Assembly (NCBI GenBank): GCA_016929985.1
Contig: JAFGIH010000180.1
Coordinates: 1 to 5,535, forward strand
Source of the DNA: Thermoleophilia bacterium
GTDB taxonomy: Bacteria; Actinomycetota; Thermoleophilia; RBG-16-64-13
Reading direction: 5' to 3'
Length of the DNA: 5,535 nucleotides
Positions within the stretch are counted from its first letter, which is position 1; the number at the start of each line of letters is the position of its first letter. A model generated the notes under the pieces. It did not search any database, had not been told where the DNA came from, and worked only from the letters and a program-made list of their open reading frames with translations. A program made the translations under genes and the position numbers. This document shows, piece after piece, positions 1 to 5,352 of the stretch.

Positions 1-665
1 ACGTCGGTCAGCGGCGCCCGGGTGAACTCGAACGAGACGGTCTGCTCCAGTCCCGCCTCGATCTCCTGCTCCCAGTCGGCCTTGGGTGCCGTGTCGGTCT
101 CCGCCTTGGTGGAGACCACCTGGGACAGGCGGCTGGGGTACTTGGGCACGGTGAGGAGGGCGGTCTGGGGCACGGCATCGCGATCGATCTGGTCCATGAT
201 CGAGCGGATGGCGGCTTCTCCCACGGGGGAGTAAACACCGGTGGTGAACCGGTGCCCGGAGTCCGTCTCGCGCGGGAGCGCGGCCATCTCTCCCAGAAGC
301 GCCTCGGCGCGGTCGCGCTGAGTGCCGTCGAACGGATCACCGCCGGAAGCGGGAGCTTTCGCGGCGGGCGTTCGGGTGACCGCCTGGGTCGTCACGTCGA
401 GGGCGGCCATGGTGAGGGCCTCGACCTCCGCGGTCGCCTCCAGCTCCCTGGCGAGGGACAGTGCCCGGCGGGCGCCGGCCTCGGCTTCAGCGGTCCGGCC
501 GTCGGCCAGGAGTAGCCGGGCCTGCACCACGAGTTGCTGCAGTTGCTCGACGGTCGCACCGGCGGCCGCGGGCGCTGTGTTGTCGGCGGAACCGGCCGGC
601 AGCGACGTGGTGAGAAGCAACCCGGCCATGCATATGCCAGCACACAGGAGTCTCGCTTTGCTCAA
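1..665 (-). CDS. Secretin-like protein (PilQ/GspD type), N-terminal fragment cut by the window edge
   Basis: Only the first 221 codons are present; the frame is open to the left edge. The TTG start at 665 is chosen because an AAAGGAGAGG Shine-Dalgarno (679-670) sits just upstream and the protein then begins with a good export signal: K3 and R5, a hydrophobic stretch at about residues 6-22, and a signal peptidase I-like GSA/DN site near residue 27. An internal ATG (residue 13) would cut into the hydrophobic stretch. Residues 38-90 form amphipathic helices with a TPR-like pattern (for example ADGRTAEAEAGARRALSLA). Residues about 95-205 are not recognised. The last visible residues, QTVSFEFTRAPLTD (208-221), look like the first strand and helix start of an STN domain, which precedes the N domains of secretins. 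Its position after PilM/N/O/P-type genes supports a PilQ-type outer-membrane channel. No AMIN peptidoglycan-binding domain is evident. The secretin core lies outside the window, so another STN-containing protein remains possible. Confidence 0.68.
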   Translation of the reverse strand, partial: MSKARLLCAGICMAGLLLTTSLPAGSADNTAPAAAGATVEQLQQLVVQARLLLADGRTAEAEAGARRALSLARELEATAEVEALTMAALDVTTQAVTRTPAAKAPASGGDPFDGTQRDRAEALLGEMAALPRETDSGHRFTTGVYSPVGEAAIRSIMDQIDRDAVPQTALLTVPKYPSRLSQVVSTKAETDTAPKADWEQEIEAGLEQTVSFEFTRAPLTD

Positions 666-669
666 CGGT

Positions 670-679
670 CCTCTCCTTT
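670..679 (-). promoter_or_regulatory. Ribosome binding site that decides a TTG start
   Basis: On the minus strand the sequence reads AAAGGAGAGG, ending 4 nt before TTG at 665; the AGGAG core is 7 nt from the start codon. It is the best Shine-Dalgarno in the window. No ATG or GTG in the same frame lies at a suitable distance, so it supports initiation at the rare TTG codon. Confidence 0.75.
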
Positions 680-697
680 CGCGCCACAACGGTCGCC

Positions 698-721
698 GGC
701 CCCCGAAGAGGTCGGGGCGCC
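698..721 (-). other. Stem-loop in the gap before the secretin-like gene
   Basis: On the minus strand GGC-g-CCCCGA pairs with TCGGGG-GCC around a 5-nt CCTCT loop: 9 bp with one bulged G. It sits about 33 nt upstream of the TTG start and 19 nt upstream of the ribosome binding site. There is no T-tract after it on either strand, so it is not a canonical intrinsic terminator. It may affect mRNA stability or translation of the secretin-like gene; that role is inferred. GC-rich DNA forms such pairings by chance fairly often. Confidence 0.4.
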
Positions 722-793
722 GGAGTCTGTCACGCGTCGGCTCTTACACACTTCGCATCGCTCTACACGACCGCGCTCCAGGCGCGGCCGCGG

Positions 794-820
794 GGGGAAG
801 AAGTCGCCCGACTTCGCCCC
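794..820 (-). other. Stem-loop just downstream of the FN3/PilP-like gene
   Basis: On the minus strand GGGG-c-GAAGTC pairs with GACTTC-tt-CCCC around a GGGC tetraloop, giving 10 bp with a small internal loop. It begins 16 nt after the TAG stop of the FN3 gene, where a terminator or mRNA 3'-end stabiliser is expected. The following bases are C/G-rich with no T-run, so Rho-independent termination is doubtful. Partial termination or protection from exonucleases would make the secretin-like gene expressed at a different level from the three upstream genes; that is inference. Confidence 0.5.
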
Positions 821-836
821 TCGGCGCGCGGCCGTC

Positions 837-2096
837 CTATCGGGTCTTGATGGGCAGGAGGAGGGCCTCGGAGGTCTTCCTCTGCGTATTGTATACGACC
901 GCCTGGAAGCTGCCTTCCCACCAGGTGGTTTCGATCTCGATCATCTCCGAGGTCCCGTCCGGTCTCAACCGCGGCACCTTGCGAGCCACGCGCTGGAGCA
1001 CGCGCACGGGCTGAATGTCCACCAGCACATAAGGCGTCGTGAAGTCTACGGTGACCCTCTCGCCGCCGATCGCGAATACCCTGTTGGGGTTGTGCCCGAT
1101 CACCTGCCCCGGGCGCACGTTGAAGGGATGGGTGACCTGTTCGTCCTGAACCCACTTGGTCACTTCAAACATGACGAGGGACTGGTTGATCGTGGTCAGC
1201 GCGAGGCTCAAGTCGCTGCGCGTGGCCGCGGTGATCTCGTTGCTCGGCTTGGTGAGCTCGGTGCCGCTGCCGCTCTGGTACCGCGTGAGGACGCGATAGA
1301 CGTAGCGGGAGGCGGGCGCGACCGTGGTGTCCTCGTACCGCTGACGGGTCGCCGCAGCGCCCGGCGCCGGATTGGGGATCTCCGTGAGCGCGGCGAAGGG
1401 GGCGTCCTCGGCGCGCCGCTCCAGCACCCAAGCGGCGACCGGGGCCGTCGTCGCCGTGTCGTCCACCCACTCGATCGTGGCCTTGCGGCGGTCGGCCTGG
1501 ACCGACAGCAGCCGAGGCGGTTGGGCCACGGGGATCTTCATCGTCACCTTGATCTTGTAGGAGACGGTGTTGTTGTTCGCATCCAGGATCGTCACTGTGC
1601 CCATCCCTTGGACGGCGGGGTCGTTGACGGCGGCCGTGACGAGGACGCGCCCGTCGGGCCGGATGTCGGTGGTCAGGGTCAGGCGCGAATCGCCGTCCAC
1701 GCGGTCGGCCGTGGCTTTCGTGGGCTTGCCCACCAGGATGGGGAGATGATCGTCGAGGAGCACGTTTTGGCCGGGCTTGATCTGGTACAGGTGCCGAATG
1801 GTCTGGCTCTTGGGCTTCTGGAAGGGATCGGTGGCAAGGGCCACCAGTTCGACGCTCTTGGGGCCGATCTCCACCACGTACTTCGCCTCATCGGTCTCGT
1901 CGTCCGGGGGAGTGAGCGGCAGGCCATTGAGCTTCTGCTCGAGGCTGCGCTGGTTCTTCTGCAGCATGTCCAGGTCGCCCGGCTCCACGCGCTGCAACGT
2001 CCAGAAGCCGTACGCGGCGCAGGCCACGACCAAGACGCCCACCACCACCTTCTCGCCGTGGTGCAGCAGGAACCCACTTCCCCTGGCATCTGCCAT
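837..2096 (-). CDS. Membrane-anchored FN3-domain protein in the PilP position of a pilus operon
   Basis: The 419-aa product has a short N-terminal tail (1-16), a hydrophobic segment (17-34), a short helical stretch (36-57), an unassigned mostly beta-looking region (70-188), a fibronectin type III-like domain (about 192-291; W210, the W223-V-L-E-R strand, the Y265-V-Y-R-V strand and the final P284-S-N-E segment are typical), and a C-terminal beta-rich region. In the latter, FNVRPGQVIGHN (325-336) followed by VFAIGGERVTV (340-350) resembles the homology region of PilP and GspC, which docks onto the secretin. Classical PilP is a lipoprotein of about 170-180 residues; this is more than twice that. 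C26 lies in VVAC, a possible lipobox, but K16 is close and the hydrophobic stretch continues past it, so a transmembrane anchor is equally likely. The ATG at 2096 follows a GAGAGGGG site (2112-2105) by 8 nt and lies 32 nt after the upstream stop. Coding is secure; the PilP-like role is inferred from gene order and the motif. No symbol is assigned. Confidence 0.8.
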   Translation of the reverse strand: MADARGSGFLLHHGEKVVVGVLVVACAAYGFWTLQRVEPGDLDMLQKNQRSLEQKLNGLPLTPPDDETDEAKYVVEIGPKSVELVALATDPFQKPKSQTIRHLYQIKPGQNVLLDDHLPILVGKPTKATADRVDGDSRLTLTTDIRPDGRVLVTAAVNDPAVQGMGTVTILDANNNTVSYKIKVTMKIPVAQPPRLLSVQADRRKATIEWVDDTATTAPVAAWVLERRAEDAPFAALTEIPNPAPGAAATRQRYEDTTVAPASRYVYRVLTRYQSGSGTELTKPSNEITAATRSDLSLALTTINQSLVMFEVTKWVQDEQVTHPFNVRPGQVIGHNPNRVFAIGGERVTVDFTTPYVLVDIQPVRVLQRVARKVPRLRPDGTSEMIEIETTWWEGSFQAVVYNTQRKTSEALLLPIKTR

Positions 2097-2128
2097 GGCT
2101 ATCGCCCCTCTCTTGTGTTCTCAGTCAA

Positions 2129-3286
2129 CTACTTGACCTTCAGGGGTCCGACGGTGGCGCGCACACCGTCGGCAATCGGGAACGGCTGCAGCCCAAAGGA
2201 GCCACTCAATCGCTTCCGTTCCTCCTGTGAGAGGCCGGACGAGAACTGCTTCTCGTAGTTCTCGAATTCCTTCTCACTGTGCAGCGAGATGACCAACTCC
2301 TCGCCTTGCGTCTTCGCCTGATCCAGTATGCGAAGCAACTCGGCGGCCAAGGCGGCAAGCCCCGTCTCCTGGGCGTCCGCCGCCCGAGTCTGGCGCTCCA
2401 GCCATTGCTGCACCTGCTCGCGGTCTCCAAGGGTGTCCGTACTGAAACGGACTTCCTGGAGGGCGAGCGTCGGGTCCAAGTAGTCGCAGCTCAGCGTGAC
2501 GATCTCGGCCAGGGCGCTCTGCTCCGGCACGGCCGGGCCGCCCCCGAATCCCGCCGCGGAACTGCGGGTCTCTTCGCGCAGGACCTTGACCTTGGACACC
2601 CGGATCAGCAGGTCGGAGCGTTGGAGAGCGTCGATCAGACCGGCCAGTTCGGGGTACCGCATGCGCACCGTCAACTCGAACGACGGGCGGACGAAGAAGG
2701 GGTTCTCCTGCTTGGGGTTGCCGAGGAAGCGCAACTGCTGCACCTCCAGGATGCTCCCGCCGCTCAGCACCCGCGCCACGGTGTCCTGCACCCACAGCTG
2801 CTTCTGGTACAGCGCGACCTCCTCCGGGTTGGGGATGGCGGGCCCCCAATCGTGGAAGCCATACGCTGCGTGCGACACAATGATGCCCTTCTCCTTCATC
2901 AGGTCGATCAACTGCTGCGAGCGGCCGATGTAGGCCTCCTTGAACGCCAGGCCCGCCGGTGCGACGGGCGTGGTGCCTCCGTCCGGTCGGAGAAACGACT
3001 CGAGGTGGGTGTCGACCTTCAGCGCCCCCAGGATGCCGCGGCCGAAGTCTTCCTCGCGGTTCGCCCGGAGCTCGGCCGCGACCTCGAGCCATTCAGGGCG
3101 GGCCATCGACTGCTTGCCCAGGTCGGCCATCTTCTTGCTCAACTGGTTCACCTCACCCTGGAGGCGGGCGTTGGCCATGTCCCTGGGGAACACAAGGACA
3201 AAGTAGCAGATGATCAGCACGACCACCGCGCCGATGCAGACGAGCCAGAACGGGTTCTTCTTCAGGAACTCCAGCGCGTTCATCAT
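2129..3286 (-). CDS. Amuc_1100-like PilO-type pilus assembly protein
   Basis: The 385-aa single-pass inner-membrane protein has a short cytoplasmic tail (1-12), one transmembrane helix (about 13-32), a periplasmic coiled-coil-like segment (36-58), a mixed region (65-160), a ferredoxin-like PilO-type domain (about 165-270; strands ILEVQQLRF 179-187, FELTVRMRY 203-211 and ASK-like LIRVSKVKVL 227-236 around the helix PELAGLIDALQ 212-222, then EIVTLSCDYL 261-270), and a largely helical C-terminal part (285-385). It matches my recollection of the Amuc_1100 pilus-like family of PVC bacteria, whose fold resembles PilO. PilO normally pairs with PilN through coiled coils and ferredoxin folds and contacts PilP; a PilN-like half is encoded directly upstream. 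The start overlaps the pilM stop as ATGA, and no strong Shine-Dalgarno is visible, so translation is probably coupled. A second ATG follows immediately; either could initiate. At 385 residues it is almost twice the length of classical PilO (about 200). Confidence 0.85.
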   Translation of the reverse strand: MMNALEFLKKNPFWLVCIGAVVVLIICYFVLVFPRDMANARLQGEVNQLSKKMADLGKQSMARPEWLEVAAELRANREEDFGRGILGALKVDTHLESFLRPDGGTTPVAPAGLAFKEAYIGRSQQLIDLMKEKGIIVSHAAYGFHDWGPAIPNPEEVALYQKQLWVQDTVARVLSGGSILEVQQLRFLGNPKQENPFFVRPSFELTVRMRYPELAGLIDALQRSDLLIRVSKVKVLREETRSSAAGFGGGPAVPEQSALAEIVTLSCDYLDPTLALQEVRFSTDTLGDREQVQQWLERQTRAADAQETGLAALAAELLRILDQAKTQGEELVISLHSEKEFENYEKQFSSGLSQEERKRLSGSFGLQPFPIADGVRATVGPLKVK

Positions 3287-5190
3287 GAGGATTCATCGCC
3301 TCCCTTGGCCGGCACAGCGGTGGTGTCCTGCGATGGCTCCACGGGCACGGGCTGGTCGAGTCTCATCGACCATGAGATGGTGAATATGGTCTTCTTCGCC
3401 GCCTCGACGATAGGAGCGGGCTCCGGGGTGGGCGTCGGGACAACGACGGGCTCGGTCGCCGGGCCCGGCGGCGGGGCCACGGCCATCGGGTCGGTGGGGA
3501 TCAGCGGCGCAACGGGGGGCCGCGTCGTCGCGAGCGGCGCAGGGGCTCGCTCCGAGGACTCCCTGGTCTCGATCTCGCTCACGTCGACATTGTGAAAGCC
3601 GGGCACCCGCTCCAGGAACGGCAGCACGCGCTCGCGCACGAACCTCGTCGATTCCTCGGTCTCACCCGAGACGCTCACGTCCAGCTGGGTGATCTTCTTT
3701 GCCGCCTCTCGCTCCTTCCGACCCCTGGTGGTGGCGTCGAAGGGGTTGGGCCTGCCTTCCAGCATGGCCTCATACTCCGGCGCGGTGGTCTCGGTCGATC
3801 TGCTCTCGATCTTGGCGAGCCAGACGCGGCCTTGGAGGTCCCGTTGAGTGATGACGCCATTGATGCTGTTGAGGATATAGACCCACAGCCCCGAGTTGTC
3901 GGTGGCCTTTTGCACCTCGGCGCATCGCCGAGCCAGCCCGCTCATGTCGCTGGCCTTCGCGTACTGGGTGCGGAGCCCTTCTACATTGTCGTACTGCTTC
4001 TTGGCAGCGGCGTAGGTGGTGCTGAGGGCGGCAGACTTCTGCCCGCTCGCCCAGTACAGGAACCCGACGAGCAAGGCGATCACCGCAACCCCCACCAGGG
4101 CGAGCGGCTTTTTCCTCGCGATCGTCTTCTCCACCACCATCGACTGCGGGAGCATGCTGATGTTGATGTCGGCCACACCCAGCCCTTGCAGACCCAGGCC
4201 GACCGCCACGCAGTAGGCGGCGATGTTTTCAACGAACTCCGGGGCGGCGGCGGCGCCGGACACCCCCACCTGGCTGAATTCCGACAGCGCGGCGATCTCG
4301 ACTCCGAGGTTCTGCTTCAGGAACTCCTTGACGCCGACGAGCTTCGACGTGCTCCCGGCGAGCAGCACGCGCTCGATGTTGGCGTTCTTGTCGATCTGGG
4401 TGCGGAAGTGGCTGATCGAGCGCTGCACTTCGGCCACCAGGCTCTCCAGGATCGGGCGGATCACCGTGAACAGTTTGTCCGCCTGCTGCGACTTGGCGCC
4501 CTGGCGCTTCAGCTCCTCGGCGTCTTCGTAGGAGATCTGAAACTTCTCCATCAACGCCTTCGTAATGGCCGAGCCGGAAACGCGGATCTCGCGGGTCCAG
4601 AAGCTGGCGCCATCCATGATGATCAGGTCGGTGCGGGCCGCTCCCAGGTCGAGCACCAGCGAGCACTGCTTGGTCCCCCGGTCGAAGCTCACGAAGTTGA
4701 GCAGCGCCAGCGAGGGGATCTGCACGATGTCGGGATCGAGCTTGCACTGGCCCAGGAGGGCGGCGAAGGCGTGGATGCGCTGGTTCTGAACGGCAAAGAT
4801 GGCGACCTTGGTTTCCTCGTCGCCGCTGGCGCGGCCCAGAGGCTGGTAAGCCCAGGTCACCTCGTCGAGCGGAAAGGGGATCCGCTGGCGCGCCTCGTAC
4901 TGCACGATCTCGTCGAGCCGCTTCGTCTCGACCGGCGGCAGCGGGATCACGCGGTTGAACGCCGGCTCCGGCATGGAGACCACGACGCGGCCGCTCACGC
5001 GGTTGCGTGCCAGAAACGTCTGGAGGGCGTCGCGCAGGCGCTGCTCCCGTTCGGCCGGCTCCTTGGTCTGGGGGGGGGCGCACTCGACCCGGTCGAAGGC
5101 GACGATGCGCACGTCGGCACCCGCCCGGACCATCTTGACGCCCTTGATGGAGTGCTCACCTACATCGATGCCCCAGGCGGTGCTCGCCAT
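3283..5190 (-). CDS. pilM: PilM-PilN fusion: actin-like pilus assembly ATPase with membrane-anchored PilN-like half
   Basis: The 635-aa product starts with a complete PilM fold: phosphate-1 loop GIDVGEHSIK (7-16), an SHS2/1C region (about 40-165) with the PilM-typical YEARQRIPFPLDEV (98-111), phosphate-2 DLGAARTDL (181-189) and adenosine-site loop LLAGSTSKLVGVKEFL (276-291). PilM assembles as a cytoplasmic ring and binds the INLLP motif in the PilN tail. Here DINISMLP (341-348) lies in the same chain, followed by a transmembrane helix (361-379), a coiled-coil-like segment (385-430) and a PilN-like periplasmic domain (about 435-611). A Pro/Ala-rich stretch (549-597) separates the last predicted strand, TIFTISWSMRL (601-611). 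Classical PilM is about 350 residues. The ATG at 5190 is chosen because GAGGAG (5203-5198) precedes it by 7 nt and the family motif starts at residue 6; a GTG at 5247 would add 19 unrelated residues without a good site. It is the first gene after the promoter. A run of nine C lies in codons 38-41. FtsA or MreB is unlikely given the PilM-specific motifs and neighbours. Confidence 0.92.
   Translation of the reverse strand: MASTAWGIDVGEHSIKGVKMVRAGADVRIVAFDRVECAPPQTKEPAEREQRLRDALQTFLARNRVSGRVVVSMPEPAFNRVIPLPPVETKRLDEIVQYEARQRIPFPLDEVTWAYQPLGRASGDEETKVAIFAVQNQRIHAFAALLGQCKLDPDIVQIPSLALLNFVSFDRGTKQCSLVLDLGAARTDLIIMDGASFWTREIRVSGSAITKALMEKFQISYEDAEELKRQGAKSQQADKLFTVIRPILESLVAEVQRSISHFRTQIDKNANIERVLLAGSTSKLVGVKEFLKQNLGVEIAALSEFSQVGVSGAAAAPEFVENIAAYCVAVGLGLQGLGVADINISMLPQSMVVEKTIARKKPLALVGVAVIALLVGFLYWASGQKSAALSTTYAAAKKQYDNVEGLRTQYAKASDMSGLARRCAEVQKATDNSGLWVYILNSINGVITQRDLQGRVWLAKIESRSTETTAPEYEAMLEGRPNPFDATTRGRKEREAAKKITQLDVSVSGETEESTRFVRERVLPFLERVPGFHNVDVSEIETRESSERAPAPLATTRPPVAPLIPTDPMAVAPPPGPATEPVVVPTPTPEPAPIVEAAKKTIFTISWSMRLDQPVPVEPSQDTTAVPAKGGDESS
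3400..3546 (-). other. Proline/alanine-rich low-complexity segment inside the PilN-like half
   Basis: Residues 549-597 of the PilM-PilN fusion are rich in P, A, T and V (for example VAPPPGPATEPVVVPTPTPE), typical of an extended, disordered linker. It lies in the periplasmic part, after a strand ending near residue 542 and before the strand at 601-611. Thus it appears to interrupt the ferredoxin-like fold rather than join two complete domains. The sequence composition is seen directly; the placement inside the fold is inferred. Confidence 0.75.
5070..5078 (-). repeat. Nine-base homopolymer tract (C9 on the coding strand) near the 5' end of pilM
   Basis: The coding strand has nine consecutive C covering the last two bases of codon 38, codons 39 and 40 (Pro-Pro) and the first base of codon 41. 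It is the longest homopolymer in the window. Loss of one C puts a TGA at codon 65; gain of one C moves translation into another open frame that ends at 4229. Tracts like this are prone to slippage and also to sequencing error. Confidence 0.85.
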
Positions 5191-5197
5191 CGTTGCG

Positions 5198-5203
5198 CTC
5201 CTC
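5198..5203 (-). promoter_or_regulatory. Ribosome binding site of pilM
   Basis: GAGGAG on the minus strand, 7 nt before the ATG at 5190. It sets the pilM start there rather than at the upstream in-frame GTG at 5247, which has no comparable site and would add an N-terminal extension before the conserved GIDVG motif. Confidence 0.8.
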
Positions 5204-5239
5204 ACAGAGACGAATGGGTACCGGCCGCCGGCGGTGTCC

Positions 5240-5272
5240 AGCGCCACTCACCGCCTTGGGCGGAGTCGCGCT
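5240..5272 (-). promoter_or_regulatory. Stem-loop in the pilM 5' leader
   Basis: On the minus strand AGCGC-g-ACT-CCGCC pairs with GGCGG-tg-AGT-g-GCGCT around a CAA loop: 13 bp in three helices, separated by a G/G mismatch and a two-base bulge. It falls about 46 nt after the predicted transcription start and 49 nt before the pilM ATG. I do not recognise a known riboswitch or leader class. The pairing is seen directly; a regulatory role is inferred, and no T-tract follows, so it is not a plain terminator. Confidence 0.5.
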
Positions 5273-5324
5273 CGGCACCTGTGCCCGAACACCAGCCCAC
5301 CGGGCCCGGGCAGAAATCGCAAAC

Positions 5325-5352
5325 ATTATAACGGCGGTCCCTGTGCTGTCAA
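5325..5352 (-). promoter_or_regulatory. Consensus sigma-70-type promoter driving the pil cluster
   Basis: The -35 hexamer TTGACA (5352-5347) and -10 hexamer TATAAT (5330-5325) both match the housekeeping consensus exactly, with a 16-bp spacer. The predicted start of transcription is near 5318, giving a leader of about 128 nt before the pilM ATG. Perfect hexamers are rare in GC-rich DNA, and this pair faces the cluster, so it is the likely main promoter for all four genes. Confidence 0.85.

Noticed and set aside
752..780. Short similarity to a sequencing adapter (CTACACGAC)
   Set aside because: Only nine bases match and the flanks diverge; coincidence rather than contamination.
534..2258. Long plus-strand open frame (574 codons) opposite the FN3 gene
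   Set aside because: Arginine-, glycine- and histidine-rich translation with no domain, no Shine-Dalgarno, and wholly antisense to a gene with clear domains; an effect of high GC at third codon positions.
2279..3595. Plus-strand open frame (438 codons) opposite the PilO-type gene
   Set aside because: Antisense shadow; composition-driven, no motif, and it crosses the junction of two well-supported minus-strand genes.
4229..5083. Alternative minus-strand frame (284 codons) inside pilM
   Set aside because: Pro/Arg-rich frameshifted reading of pilM starting at the C9 tract; relevant only as the product of a +1 slip, not as a gene.
3592..5331. Plus-strand open frame (579 codons) opposite pilM
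   Set aside because: Antisense shadow of a recognised PilM; the translation is low-complexity in D, H, R and L with no family resemblance.
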